Source: Streptomyces sp. E2N166 (GTDB lineage Bacteria; Actinomycetota; Actinomycetes; Streptomycetales; Streptomycetaceae). From it: 63,460 bases of DNA. Where the stretch lies: contig NZ_RAIF01000006.1 in the NCBI RefSeq assembly GCF_003671715.1, forward strand, positions 1,211,788-1,275,247, in the 5' to 3' direction. Shown here one piece after another: positions 13,438 to 24,672 of the stretch. The translations under genes and the position numbers were made by a program. Positions within the stretch are counted from its first letter, which is position 1, and each line of letters begins with the position of its first letter. The notes under the pieces were generated by a model. It saw only the letters and a list, made by a program, of their open reading frames with translations, was not told where the DNA came from and searched no databases.

Positions 13438-14720
13438 GTGAGCTTCCCGTCGACGAGCGTGGCCTTGCCCCGCAGCCACGTGTGCGTCACACGGCCCGGC
13501 AGCTCGCGACCCTCGTAGGGGGTGTTGCGGCTGCGCGAGGCGAAGCCCGCGGGGTCCACCTGGCCACGGTATGCCGTGTCGACGAGGGTGAGGTTGGCGG
13601 GCTCACCAGCCGAGACGGGACGGCCGTGCCCGGTGGCCTGTCCGATCTGCGCGGGCTTGAAGGACATGCGGTCGGCGACGCCGGCCCAGTCCAGCAGGCC
13701 CGTGTCCACCATGGTCTCCTGGACCACCGACAGCGCGGTCTCCAGACCCACCATGCCCATGGCGGCGGCGGCCCACTCGCAGTCCTTGTCCTCGTGCGGG
13801 TGCGGGGCGTGGTCGGTGGCGACGATGTCGATCGTGCCGTCGGCGAGCGCCTCGCGCAGCGCCATCACGTCGCGCTCGGTGCGCAGCGGCGGGTTGACCT
13901 TGTAGACCGGGTTGTACGACCGGACCAGCTCGTCGGTGAGGAGCAGGTGGTGCGGGGTGACCTCGGCGGTGACGTCGATGCCGCGGGACTTGGCCCAGCG
14001 GACGATCTCGACGCTGCCGGCCGTCGACAGGTGGCAGATGTGGACGCGGGAGCCGACGTGCTCGGCGAGCAGCACGTCCCGGGCGATGACCGACTCCTCG
14101 GCGACGGCGGGCCAGCCGCCGAGGCCCAGCTCGGCGGAGACGACGCCCTCGTTCATCTGGGCGCCCTCGGTGAGCCGGGGCTCCTGGGCGTGCTGGGCGA
14201 CGACGCCGTTGAAGGCCTTCACGTACTCCAGGGCGCGGCGCATGATCACCGCGTCGTGGACGCACTTGCCGTCGTCGGAGAAGACGGTGACGCCGGCCGC
14301 GGACTCGTGCATGGCGCCCAGCTCGGCGAGCTTGCTGCCCTCCAGGCCGACGGTGACGGCGCCGATGGGCTGCACGTCGCAGTAGCCGGACTCCTTGCCG
14401 AGCCGCCAGACCTGCTCGACGACGCCGGCGGTGTCGGCGACCGGGAAGGTGTTGGCCATGGCGAAGACGTTGGTGTAGCCGCCGCTCGCCGCGGCGCGGG
14501 TGCCGGTGAGGACGGTCTCGGAGTCCTCGCGGCCGGGCTCGCGCAGGTGGGTGTGCAGGTCGACCAGGCCGGGCAGCAGCACCTTGCCGTCGGCCTCGAC
14601 GACCTCGGCGCCCTCGGCGCTCAGCCCGACGCCCACCTCCGCGACGGTCCCGCCGTCGATCAGCACGTCCCGCGGCTCGCCGCCGAGCACCTTCGCACCG
14701 CGGATCAGGGTCTTGCTCAT
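13434..14720 (-). CDS. pyrC: Dihydroorotase
   Basis: Cyclises carbamoyl-aspartate to dihydroorotate. 428 residues, the long class I type. Metal ligands are visible in [10 protein letters not shown] near residue 52 and in [11 protein letters not shown], with [11 protein letters not shown] and the catalytic [12 protein letters not shown]. The ATG at 14720 lies 4 bp after the pyrB stop. The gene ends in an overlap with the membrane-protein gene. Confidence 0.97.
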   Translation of the reverse strand: MSKTLIRGAKVLGGEPRDVLIDGGTVAEVGVGLSAEGAEVVEADGKVLLPGLVDLHTHLREPGREDSETVLTGTRAAASGGYTNVFAMANTFPVADTAGVVEQVWRLGKESGYCDVQPIGAVTVGLEGSKLAELGAMHESAAGVTVFSDDGKCVHDAVIMRRALEYVKAFNGVVAQHAQEPRLTEGAQMNEGVVSAELGLGGWPAVAEESVIARDVLLAEHVGSRVHICHLSTAGSVEIVRWAKSRGIDVTAEVTPHHLLLTDELVRSYNPVYKVNPPLRTERDVMALREALADGTIDIVATDHAPHPHEDKDCEWAAAAMGMVGLETALSVVQETMVDTGLLDWAGVADRMSFKPAQIGQATGHGRPVSAGEPANLTLVDTAYRGQVDPAGFASRSRNTPYEGRELPGRVTHTWLRGKATLVDGKLT

Positions 14721-14724
14721 GCTC

Positions 14725-15705
14725 TTACTTCTCCTCGGTGGTGCGGGCGTGGGTGACGGCGGGCTCGTTGCCGCCGAGCAGCAGGTACAGGACGGCCATC
14801 CGGATGGAGACGCCGTTGGTGACCTGCTCGACGACGGTGCAGCGATCGGAGTCGGCGACCTCGGCGGTGATCTCCATACCGCGGACCATCGGACCGGGGT
14901 GCATCACGATGGCGTGGCCTGGCATCCGCGCCATGCGGTCGCCGTCGAGGCCGTAGCGGCGGGAGTACTCGCGCTCGGTCGGGAAGAACGCGGCGTTCAT
15001 ACGCTCGCGCTGGACGCGCAGCAGCATCACCGCGTCGGACTTGGTCAGCGTCGAGTCGAGGTCGTAGGAGACCTCGCAGGGCCAGGTCTCGACGCCGACC
15101 GGCAGCAGGGTGGGCGGGGCGACGAGGGTGACCTCGGCGCCCAGGGTGTGCAGCAGGTCGACGTTGGAGCGGGCGACCCGGCTGTGCAGGATGTCGCCGA
15201 CGAGCGTGATCCGGCGTCCGTCCAGGTCCTTCCCGAGGCCGGCGTCGCGGCCGACCAGGCGGCGGCGCATGGTGAAGGCGTCCAGCAGCGCCTGGGTGGG
15301 GTGCTGGTGGGTGCCGTCGCCGGCGTTGACGACGTGCGCGTCGATCCAGCCGGAGGTGGCCAGGCGGTAGGGGGCGCCGGAGGCGCTGTGCCGGATGACG
15401 ACGGCGTCGACGCCCATGGCCTCCAGCGTCTGGGCGGTGTCCTTGAGGGACTCGCCCTTGGAGACGCTGGAGCCCTTGGCGGTGAAGTTGATGACGTCCG
15501 CGGACAGGCGCTTCTCGGCGGCCTCGAAGGAGATCCGGGTCCGGGTGGAGTCCTCGAAGAAGAGGTTGACGACGGTACGGCCGCGCAGGGTCGGCAGTTT
15601 CTTGATCGGCCGGTCGGCTACCCGGGCCATCTCCTCGGCGGTGTCGAGGATCAGGATGGCGTCGTCGCGGGTGAGGTCGGCGGCCGAGATGAGATGACGC
15701 TGCAT
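14725..15705 (-). CDS. pyrB: Aspartate carbamoyltransferase catalytic subunit
   Basis: Condenses carbamoyl phosphate with aspartate. 326 residues. The carbamoyl-phosphate loop [12 protein letters not shown] is near residue 52; [11 protein letters not shown] and the downstream [10 protein letters not shown] are also characteristic. No regulatory pyrI gene is nearby, so regulation is probably through PyrR and operon expression. It lies 114 bp downstream of pyrR and 4 bp upstream of pyrC. Confidence 0.97.
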   Translation of the reverse strand: MQRHLISAADLTRDDAILILDTAEEMARVADRPIKKLPTLRGRTVVNLFFEDSTRTRISFEAAEKRLSADVINFTAKGSSVSKGESLKDTAQTLEAMGVDAVVIRHSASGAPYRLATSGWIDAHVVNAGDGTHQHPTQALLDAFTMRRRLVGRDAGLGKDLDGRRITLVGDILHSRVARSNVDLLHTLGAEVTLVAPPTLLPVGVETWPCEVSYDLDSTLTKSDAVMLLRVQRERMNAAFFPTEREYSRRYGLDGDRMARMPGHAIVMHPGPMVRGMEITAEVADSDRCTVVEQVTNGVSIRMAVLYLLLGGNEPAVTHARTTEEK

Positions 15706-15819
15706 CTGTGAGGCTCCGTAAGGCGATTCATGCGGAAGAGCGGGATAATTCGGGCGGCCGGGTACGCGTGCGGGCGCGCCGAGCGGGCGTACGGCACGGC
15801 TGGACGCGTACGCGAGGTG

Positions 15820-16421
<602 letters not shown>

Positions 16422-16587
16422 CGGACCTTAAAGGACGTCGGATATGCGCCACCTACGGTATCAGGCTCACAGAGTCATCCCTCGGACTCCCCCGACACTC
16501 CCCCGTCACCCTTTTGCCGCACCCGCGCCACCCGTTCGGGGGAACGGATCGCAGATACCACGGAAGAGTCGGTGCGGACCATTCGGC

Positions 16588-16617
16588 TTGACGCAGGAGA
16601 GTAACGCTGCGTAACCT
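16588..16617 (+). promoter_or_regulatory. bldD promoter
   Basis: -35 TTGACG (16588-16593) and -10 TAACCT (16612-16617) with an 18-bp spacer, about 70 bp before the bldD start. The -10 is overlapped by the BldD operator. Confidence 0.6.
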
Positions 16618-16630
16618 CACAGTGAGTTAC
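16602..16630 (+). promoter_or_regulatory. BldD operator(s) at the bldD promoter
   Basis: TAACGCTGCGTAA (16602-16614) is a perfect match to the BldD consensus TNACNC(A/T)GNGTNA. A second dyad, CTCAC-A-GTGAG with GTAA/TTAC outer arms (16611-16630), follows at once. Both overlap the -10 region, consistent with the known autorepression of bldD when BldD is loaded with cyclic di-GMP. Confidence 0.8.
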
Positions 16631-16686
16631 CAGCCGCGCGGCTCGCAACACAGCAGGCCGCGTCGACACCTTGTCCGGGGAGCCAT

Positions 16687-17190
16687 ATGTCCAGCGAATA
16701 CGCCAAACAGCTCGGGGCCAAGCTCCGGGCCATCCGCACCCAGCAGGGCCTTTCCCTCCACGGTGTCGAGGAGAAGTCCCAGGGCCGCTGGAAGGCCGTC
16801 GTGGTCGGTTCGTACGAGCGCGGCGACCGTGCCGTGACCGTGCAGCGCCTCGCCGAGCTGGCGGATTTCTACGGCGTTCCCGTACAGGAGCTGCTCCCGG
16901 GCACCACCCCGGGCGGTGCCGCCGAGCCGCCGCCGAAGCTGGTCCTGGACCTGGAGCGACTGGCCACGGTGCCGGCCGAGAAGGCGGGCCCGCTCCAGCG
17001 GTACGCGGCCACGATCCAGTCGCAGCGCGGTGACTACAACGGCAAGGTGCTCTCGATCCGCCAGGACGACCTGCGCACACTCGCCGTCATCTACGACCAG
17101 TCGCCCTCGGTCCTCACCGAGCAGCTGATCAGCTGGGGTGTGCTGGACGCGGACGCGCGTCGCGCGGTGGCGTCCCACGAGGACCTCTGA
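16687..17190 (+). CDS. bldD: Developmental master regulator BldD
   Basis: Represses sporulation genes during vegetative growth; dimerises on tetrameric cyclic di-GMP. 167 residues: an N-terminal HTH (about residues 10-66, with VVVGSYERGDRAVTVQRLAELADFYG broken by short loops) and a C-terminal ligand domain. The ligand signature RGD-x8-RQDD is intact (R114, D116, R125, D128). The ATG at 16687 follows GGGGAG. The gene is divergent from pyrR with 297 bp between them and ends in a very strong terminator. Confidence 0.98.
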   Translation: MSSEYAKQLGAKLRAIRTQQGLSLHGVEEKSQGRWKAVVVGSYERGDRAVTVQRLAELADFYGVPVQELLPGTTPGGAAEPPPKLVLDLERLATVPAEKAGPLQRYAATIQSQRGDYNGKVLSIRQDDLRTLAVIYDQSPSVLTEQLISWGVLDADARRAVASHEDL

Positions 17191-17215
17191 GCCGCAGCCG
17201 CCTCAGCAGAAACGT

Positions 17216-17261
17216 GCCGCCGGGGTGGCCGGAACCAAGCGGTTCCGGCCACCCCGGCGGC
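17216..17261 (+). terminator. bldD terminator
   Basis: Perfect 21-bp stem (17216-17236 with 17241-17261) with tetraloop AAGC, followed by TTCTTCT, 25 bp past the bldD stop. It is one of the strongest hairpins in the window. Confidence 0.9.
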
Positions 17262-17326
17262 TTCTTCTGTGCCTCGGGTCCTGTGCCACGGGTTCCGTGC
17301 CTCGGGCGTCGGGCGGTACGGGCAAG

Positions 17327-17372
17327 CACGCCGGAGGGCCCGCAGCGCGCCTGCTGCGGGCCCTCCGGCGTG
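17327..17372 (-). terminator. nusB terminator
   Basis: Perfect 20-bp stem (17327-17346 with 17353-17372) with a 6-nt loop, 32 bp past the nusB stop. With the bldD hairpin it insulates the two convergent units. Confidence 0.85.
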
Positions 17373-17404
17373 GTTGGGTCTCTCCCCGGGGCCTGGGGCC
17401 CCTC

Positions 17405-17839
17405 TCAGCTCTCGTCGCGACGCAGCGAGGACTTGAGGTCCTTCAACCGGCCGAGCAGGCCGTTGACGAACGCGGGCGACTCGTCCGTGGAGAACTCCTT
17501 CGCCAGCTGCACCATCTCGTCCAGGACGACGGCGTCCGGGGTCGCGTCGACCCAGATCAGCTCGTACGCGCCCAGACGCAGGATGTTGCGGTCGACGACC
17601 GGCATGCGGTCGAGCGTCCAGCCGACCGAGTACTGGGCGATGAGCTCGTCGATGCGCTTCGCGCGCTCGGCGTAGCCCTCGACCAGCTCCATCGTGTACT
17701 CGCTCACCGGCGGCTGCCGGGTGTCGGACCGGGCGTGCCGGACCCAGTCGGCGAGGACCGTCAGGGCGTCGGCGCCGCGCTGATCGCCCTCGAAGAGGAT
17801 CTGGAAGGCGCGCTTGCGGGCCGTGTTGCGGGCAGCCAC
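17405..17839 (-). CDS. nusB: Transcription antitermination factor NusB
   Basis: Works with NusE(S10) on boxA RNA in rRNA antitermination. 144 residues, normal length. Family segments: ARKRAFQILFEGDQRG at the N-terminus and RLGAYELIW, TPDAVVLDEMVQLAKEF and FVNGLLGRL toward the C-terminus. The GTG at 17839 lies 2 bp after the efp stop, so efp and nusB form an operon. Confidence 0.96.
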   Translation of the reverse strand: MAARNTARKRAFQILFEGDQRGADALTVLADWVRHARSDTRQPPVSEYTMELVEGYAERAKRIDELIAQYSVGWTLDRMPVVDRNILRLGAYELIWVDATPDAVVLDEMVQLAKEFSTDESPAFVNGLLGRLKDLKSSLRRDES

Positions 17840-17841
17840 GG

Positions 17842-18408
17842 TTAGCTGTTCACCCGGCCGAGGTAGTCGCTGGAGCGGGTGTCGACCTTGATCTTCTCAC
17901 CGGTGGTGATGAAGAGCGGGACGTTGATCTGGTGACCGGTCTCCAGGATGGCGGGCTTGGTGCCGCCGGTGGAGCGGTCGCCCTGGACGCCCGGCTCGGT
18001 CTCCTGGATGGTGAGCTCGACGGCGGCCGGCAGCTCGACGAAGAGCACCTCGCCCTCGTGCTGCGCGACGGTGGCGGTGAAGCCCTCCACCAGGAAGTTG
18101 GCGGCGTCGCCGACGGCCTTGCGGTCGACGTGCAGCTGGTCGTAGGTCTCCATGTCCATGAAGACGAAGTAGTCGCCGTCCATGTACGAGAACTGCATGT
18201 CACGCTTGTCGACAGTGGCCGTCTCGACCTTGACGCCGGCGTTGAAGGTCTTGTCGACGACCTTGCCGGAAAGCACGTTCTTGAGCTTGGTGCGCACGAA
18301 GGCGGGGCCCTTGCCGGGCTTGACGTGCTGGAACTCGACGACGGACCAGAGCTGGCCGCCTTCGAGCTTGAGCACCATGCCGTTCTTGAGGTCGTTCGTG
18401 GAAGCCAC
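17842..18408 (-). CDS. efp: Translation elongation factor P
   Basis: Relieves ribosome stalling at polyproline. 188 residues with three beta-barrel domains. The tip loop of domain I reads KPGKGPAF near residues 30-37, the proline-containing loop of the actinobacterial type thought to work without the EpmA/EarP modifications; no modification gene is nearby. GTG start at 18408; the gene follows the M24 peptidase-like gene by 68 bp. Confidence 0.97.
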   Translation of the reverse strand: MASTNDLKNGMVLKLEGGQLWSVVEFQHVKPGKGPAFVRTKLKNVLSGKVVDKTFNAGVKVETATVDKRDMQFSYMDGDYFVFMDMETYDQLHVDRKAVGDAANFLVEGFTATVAQHEGEVLFVELPAAVELTIQETEPGVQGDRSTGGTKPAILETGHQINVPLFITTGEKIKVDTRSSDYLGRVNS

Positions 18409-18476
18409 GGTTGCGGAATCTCCTGGACTGGACTGACGTGGACGACCCCGGTGCAGGCCCGCGCACAGCGCGAAGG

Positions 18477-19583
18477 CTAGAGCGCGAGCAGCTCCTTGGT
18501 CGTGATGGTGAGTAGCTCGGGTCCGCCGTCCGCCTCGGGGCGCACGACGAGCGTGTCATCGATCCGGACCCCGCCCCGGCCCGGGAGGTGGACCCCCGGT
18601 TCGACGGTGACCGGCACACAAGCGTCCAGTTTACCCATGGCCGCGGGGGCCAACTGCGGGTCCTCGTCGATTTCGAGTCCGACACCGTGACCGGTGAGCG
18701 TCGGAAGGTTCTCCGCGTACCCCGCCGCGTCCAGTGCCTGGCGGGCGGCGCGGTCCACGTCGCGGCAGGCGGCGCCGGGTGCGAGGGCCTCCCGGCCGGC
18801 CCGCTGGGCCGCGAAGACGAGGTCGTACAGCTCGATCTGCCAGTCGGCCGGCGAGGTACCGATGACGAACGTACGGCCGATCTCGCAGCGGTAGCCGCGG
18901 TAGGTCGCGCCCAGGCAGACGGAGAGGAAGTCGCCCTCCTCCACGCGCCGGTCGGTGGGCCGGTGGCCGCGGCGTCCCGAGTTCGGGCCGGTGCCGACGG
19001 ATGTGGGGAAGGCCGGCCCGTCGGCGCCGTGGTCGACCAGGCGGCGCTCCAGTTCCAGGGCGAGGTGCCGTTCGGTGCGGCCGACCAGGATGGACTCCAG
19101 GAGTTCGCCGAGGGCCTGGTCCGTGATCTCGGCGCCGATGCGCAGACAGGAGATCTCCTCCTCGTCCTTGACCACCCGGAGCTGCTCGACCGCCTGGCCG
19201 AGGTCGGTCAGGCGCAGCCGGGGCGCGACCGAACGCATGGCGCGGTGCCGGACCACGGTGAGGTGGTGGTCCTCCGTGGCGAGGGAGTCGGTGCCCTGGG
19301 CCGCGGCGAGGCCGGCGGCCGCGACGGCCGGGTCACCGCCGGGTCCGGGCAGCGCGCGCACCGGCAGGGACTCGTCGGGCCGCCCCTGTGCCGACCGGTC
19401 GTCCGGCGGGCCGGAGCAGACCAGGAGATCCTCGGTCTGGCCCAGCAGCAGTACGGCACCGTGCGGGGCGGCGCCCGCGAGATAGCGCACGTTGGCGGGC
19501 CGGGAGACGAGCGCCGCCGCGCTGCCGCCCGCGTTGCAGCGTTCTCGTAGGCGCGTCCGGCGGGCCGCGTACACCTCTGACAT
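18477..19583 (-). CDS. M24 (Xaa-Pro aminopeptidase-like) protein with altered metal ligands
   Basis: 368 residues from the ATG at 19583: an N-terminal creatinase-type domain and a C-terminal pita-bread domain. In active M24 enzymes the metal ligands are Asp, Asp, His, Glu, Glu. Here the positions read Cys223 (in [13 protein letters not shown]), Glu234 (in CEIGRTF), His299 (in GHGVGLE), Glu328 (in TVEPGVH) and Asp342 (in GVRIDDT). The first ligand is lost and two are swapped, so it may be inactive or have another function. It is upstream of efp, as peptidase genes of this family often are. The frame is open to 19736, but the residues before Met are not family-like. Confidence 0.85.
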   Translation of the reverse strand: MSEVYAARRTRLRERCNAGGSAAALVSRPANVRYLAGAAPHGAVLLLGQTEDLLVCSGPPDDRSAQGRPDESLPVRALPGPGGDPAVAAAGLAAAQGTDSLATEDHHLTVVRHRAMRSVAPRLRLTDLGQAVEQLRVVKDEEEISCLRIGAEITDQALGELLESILVGRTERHLALELERRLVDHGADGPAFPTSVGTGPNSGRRGHRPTDRRVEEGDFLSVCLGATYRGYRCEIGRTFVIGTSPADWQIELYDLVFAAQRAGREALAPGAACRDVDRAARQALDAAGYAENLPTLTGHGVGLEIDEDPQLAPAAMGKLDACVPVTVEPGVHLPGRGGVRIDDTLVVRPEADGGPELLTITTKELLAL

Positions 19584-19758
19584 GAGCCGAGCGTATGAGC
19601 TCCGCCGGGGGTGCGCCGCTTGGGTGGGCCGAGTGGGCGGGGCCGGGGACGCCGGGTGAGCCCGTGGGGGCCCGGTGTGGCGTCCGGACGCCGGTGGGGG
19701 TTGCTCGCGCCCCGCCGCAGAGCCGCGAATCGACACGGCCCCGCGCCCCCACGGACGC

Positions 19759-20676
19759 TTACCAGCTGGGCGGGCTGGCTATCGAGCGGGAGAGGACCTC
19801 GTCGAGGAGGTGGGCGGTTTCCGGGATGCCGAGTTGGGAGTTGTCGATGATCGGGAGGCCCGATCCGTACCAGCCGGCCATCCGGCCGTGGATGCGGGCG
19901 ACCTCCTCGTCGGTGAGGCGCCGGTTTCCGCTGCGTTCGGCGTTGCGCTCCAGGACGATGTCCAGGCCCGGCAGGAGGACGACCGGCAGCAGGCCGGGAC
20001 CGACGTGCCGCTTCCAGCCGCCGAGGCCGACGACCGGGCGGTCCGGGAAGACCGCGTCGTCGAGGATGCACGAGATGCCGTTGGCGAGGAAGTTGCGCGC
20101 GGAGAAGCCGCAGGTGCGGCGGGCGAGGCGGTACTGGGCCTCGGAGTGCTCGTTCCACCCGGTCTGGGGGTCGGCGAAGCCGGAGCGGACCCATTCGCGG
20201 ACGTCGTCGAGGCTGATGTGCGCGGTGGGGACCCGGCGGTGGTCCGCCCAGTACTTGGCGACGCTGGTCTTGCCGGCGCCCGCGGGACCGATGAGCAGTA
20301 CCGCGAGGGTGGTCGTGGTGGGGTCGGGCGCGGCGGCCGTGGCAGGGGGCACGCTGGGCACGGCCACGGGGCCGCCGGGGGGCAGCGCTACGTGGCCGGT
20401 GCCTTCCGGGGAGGGCGGTACCGGGGCAGGCTGGTGCGGCCCCGGAACCGGGCCCGGAGCCAGTTGCGGATCCGGGGCGTGCTGCGGTCCCGGAGCCGGG
20501 ACCTGGCGGGGAGCCACGGGGTGCGGGGCCTGCACGGGATAACCCTGCGCAGGCGGAGGAACGGGGGCGGAACCCGCGTGCGGGCCCGGGTGATGTGCGG
20601 CCGGGGACCAGCCGAGGGCCGGTCCGTGCCCCGGCTGATGGGGCGGCGGCAGCGGAGAACCCACTGCGTGCTGCAT
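19759..20676 (-). CDS. P-loop kinase-like protein with proline-rich N-terminus
   Basis: 305 residues from the ATG at 20676 (GGAG about 12 bases before it). Residues 1-120 are low-complexity, rich in Pro, His, Gly and Ala and probably disordered. The C-terminal part has a P-loop GPAGAGKTS near residue 132, followed by HISLDDVREWVRSG and a C-terminal kinase-like fold (IVLERNAERSG, DEEVARIHGRMAGWY), similar to predicted ATP/GTP-binding and zeta-type kinases. Substrate unknown. It follows aroB across a terminator and precedes the M24 gene by 175 bp; that gap has only an imperfect GC-rich hairpin. Confidence 0.8.
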   Translation of the reverse strand: MQHAVGSPLPPPHQPGHGPALGWSPAAHHPGPHAGSAPVPPPAQGYPVQAPHPVAPRQVPAPGPQHAPDPQLAPGPVPGPHQPAPVPPSPEGTGHVALPPGGPVAVPSVPPATAAAPDPTTTTLAVLLIGPAGAGKTSVAKYWADHRRVPTAHISLDDVREWVRSGFADPQTGWNEHSEAQYRLARRTCGFSARNFLANGISCILDDAVFPDRPVVGLGGWKRHVGPGLLPVVLLPGLDIVLERNAERSGNRRLTDEEVARIHGRMAGWYGSGLPIIDNSQLGIPETAHLLDEVLSRSIASPPSW

Positions 20677-20747
20677 CCGGTGCCACTCCGTCTCGTACAG
20701 GCGATGGGCGCTGACAGCGGGACGGGGCCCGCCTGCTACCGAACGGT

Positions 20748-20787
20748 ACCGCCCCCGGCCGTCGTTTGGTGAACGGCCGGGGGCGGT
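20748..20787 (-). terminator. Terminator of the aro cluster
   Basis: Perfect 14-bp stem (20748-20761 with 20774-20787) and 12-nt loop, 51 bp past the aroB stop. Confidence 0.8.
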
Positions 20788-20837
20788 CCGAAGTGCCCGT
20801 CCCGCAAGGTGAATCGGACGGAAGGTACGCCGGGGTA

Positions 20838-22440
<1,603 letters not shown>

Positions 22441-22444
<4 letters not shown>

Positions 22445-23625
22445 CGGATGGCCAGGTTGTCGAGGTACGAGGTGACGTTGCGGCGGGTTTCGGTGACGCT
22501 GTCGCCACCGAACTTCTCCGCCACCGCGTCCGCCAGCACCAGGGCGACCATGGCCTCGGCGACGATGCCGGCGGCGGGCACCGCGCACACGTCGGAGCGC
22601 TGGTGGTGGGCCTGCGCGGCCTCGCCGGTGGCGACGTCCACCGTCTGCAGGGCCCGCGGCACGGTCGCGATCGGCTTCATGGCCGCCTTCACGCGCAGCA
22701 GCTCACCGGTGGTGAGCCCTCCCTCGGTGCCCCCGGAGCGGCCGGACGCCCGCTTGATGCCGTCGGGGCCGGTGAGGATCTCGTCGTGCGCCTGGGAACC
22801 GGGCACCCGGGCCAGTCCGAAGCCGTCGCCGACCTCGACGCCCTTGATCGCCTGGATGCCCATGAGGGCGGCGGCCAGCCGGGCGTCCAGCCGGCGGTCC
22901 CAGTGCACGTGCGAGCCGAGCCCGACCGGGACGTCGTAGGCCAGCACCTCGACCACGCCGCCGAGGGTGTCGCCGTCCTTGTGCGCCTGGTCGATCTCCG
23001 CGACCATCGCCTTCGAGGCGTCCGCGTCCAGGCAGCGCACCGGGTCGGCGTCCAGCTTCTCCACGTCCGCCGGCGTCGGGTACACGCCGTAGGGAGCCTT
23101 GGCGGCCGCCAGCTCGACGACGTGGCTGACGACCTCGATGCCGGCCGTCTCCTTCAGGTACGACCGCGCCACCGCGCCCAGCGCCACCCGGGCGGCGGTC
23201 TCCCGCGCGGAGGCGCGCTCCAGGATCGGCCGGGCCTCGTCGAAGCCGTACTTCTGCATGCCCGCGAGGTCGGCGTGGCCGGGGCGGGGACGGGTCAGCG
23301 GGGCGTTGCGCGCCAGACCGGCCAGCACCTCCGGATCGACCGGGTCGGCCGACATGACCTGCTCCCACTTGGGCCACTCGGTGTTGCCGACCATGACGGC
23401 GACCGGCGAACCGAGGGTGAGCCCGTGCCGGACGCCGCCGAGGAAGGTGACCTCGTCCCGCTCGAACTTCATCCGCGCACCGCGACCGTAGCCGAGCCGC
23501 CGCCTCGCCAGGTGGTCCGCCACCATGTCCGTGGTGATCGGCACGCCGGCGGGCAGACCCTCCAGCGTCGCGACGAGTGCGGGACCGTGGGACTCCCCCG
23601 CGGTCAGCCAGCGCAACCTGCTCAA
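22441..23625 (-). CDS. aroC: Chorismate synthase
   Basis: Makes chorismate from EPSP, FMN-dependent. 394 residues. Signature segments: [13 protein letters not shown] at the N-terminus, the arginine-rich [17 protein letters not shown], and [13 protein letters not shown] toward the C-terminus. The start is a TTG at 23625 with GAGGAG just upstream; no alternative ATG/GTG gives the conserved N-terminus. It lies 207 bp after aroE; that gap holds a perfect 8-bp inverted repeat (23663-23670 with 23678-23685) and nothing else clear. Confidence 0.97.
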
Positions 23626-23832
23626 CGGTGCTCCTCAGTGCTCGCGCCCCGGATATGCCCTGCGTACGCGTCTTCTCCGCGTACGGCGACGGCGTGTCCG
23701 GGTGCGCGGGCCCCGGTCCGCCACCTCCGATCCTCCCACGTCCGGTCCCCCGGCCCGGCCGCCGGTCCATCTGGCGGACGGGTGCGCGGACGCCGGGCGT
23801 CGCCGCGGGCGCGCATGAGGGCCGGAGGGACG

Positions 23833-24672
23833 CTAACGGTCCGCGAGGGCGCGCTCTCCCGCGCGGCGCATGGCGGCGAGTGGGGCCGGGGCGCGGCCCG
23901 TCATCTGCTCCACCTGCAGCACCGCCTGGTGGAGCAGCAGGTCGAGTCCGCTGACGACGGCCCCGCCGTACGCCGACCAGCGGGCCGCGAGTGCGGTCGG
24001 CCACGGGTCGTAGAGCACGTCGAAGAGGGTCGCGGGCATCTCGGGGACGGCCGCGGCGAGGGCGTCGGTGGCACCGGCCGGAGTGGTGGCCACCACCAGC
24101 GGGGCACGCAGCGCCTCCTCGGCGTCCGCCCAGTCGGCGATGCGTACGGTGACGTCCAGCCGCTCGGCCCAGCCCCGCATCTCGGCGGCGCGCGCCTCGC
24201 TGCGGACGTAGACGGCGACCTCGCCGGTGCAGATCCGGGCCAGCGCGGCCAGCGCGGAGGAGGCGGTGGCGCCGGCGCCGAGGACCGCCGCGGTCTCGAC
24301 CTTCTCGATGCCGTGTTCGCGCAGGGCGGCGACGATGCCGGGAATGTCGGTGTTGTCGCCGGTCTTGCGGCCGTCCTCGGTGAGGACCACGGTGTTCACC
24401 GCGTCCACGGAGGCCGCCGTCTCGCTGATCTCGTCGAGCAGCGGGATGACCGCCCGCTTGAGCGGCATGGTCAGCGACAGCCCCGCCCATTCGGGGCCCA
24501 GCTGCTCGAAGAAGCCCGGCAGCGCCTCCTCGTCGACGTCGAAACGGTCGTACGTCCAGTTCTCCAGACCCAGCTCCGCGTAGGCGGCGTGGTGCAGTAC
24601 CGGGGAGAGGGAGTGCGCGACCGGAGAGCCGAGGACGGCGGCCCGGCGGCGGTCAGCTGCCGGAGCTGGCAT
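23833..24672 (-). CDS. aroE: Shikimate dehydrogenase
   Basis: NADPH-dependent reduction of 3-dehydroshikimate. 279 residues. Substrate-binding SPVAHSLSPVLHHAAY near residue 16, catalytic Lys in LTMPLKRAV, NTDIPG, and the cofactor loop GAGATASSA. The ATG at 24672 lies 20 bases inside the mltG coding region, so the two are coupled. A lysine at the catalytic position and the N-terminal segment argue for an active enzyme. Confidence 0.94.
   Translation of the reverse strand: MPAPAADRRRAAVLGSPVAHSLSPVLHHAAYAELGLENWTYDRFDVDEEALPGFFEQLGPEWAGLSLTMPLKRAVIPLLDEISETAASVDAVNTVVLTEDGRKTGDNTDIPGIVAALREHGIEKVETAAVLGAGATASSALAALARICTGEVAVYVRSEARAAEMRGWAERLDVTVRIADWADAEEALRAPLVVATTPAGATDALAAAVPEMPATLFDVLYDPWPTALAARWSAYGGAVVSGLDLLLHQAVLQVEQMTGRAPAPLAAMRRAGERALADR

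Noticed and set aside
23626..23832. Regulatory RNA in the aroE-aroC gap
   Set aside because: Only one 8-bp inverted repeat is visible, not enough in DNA of this composition.
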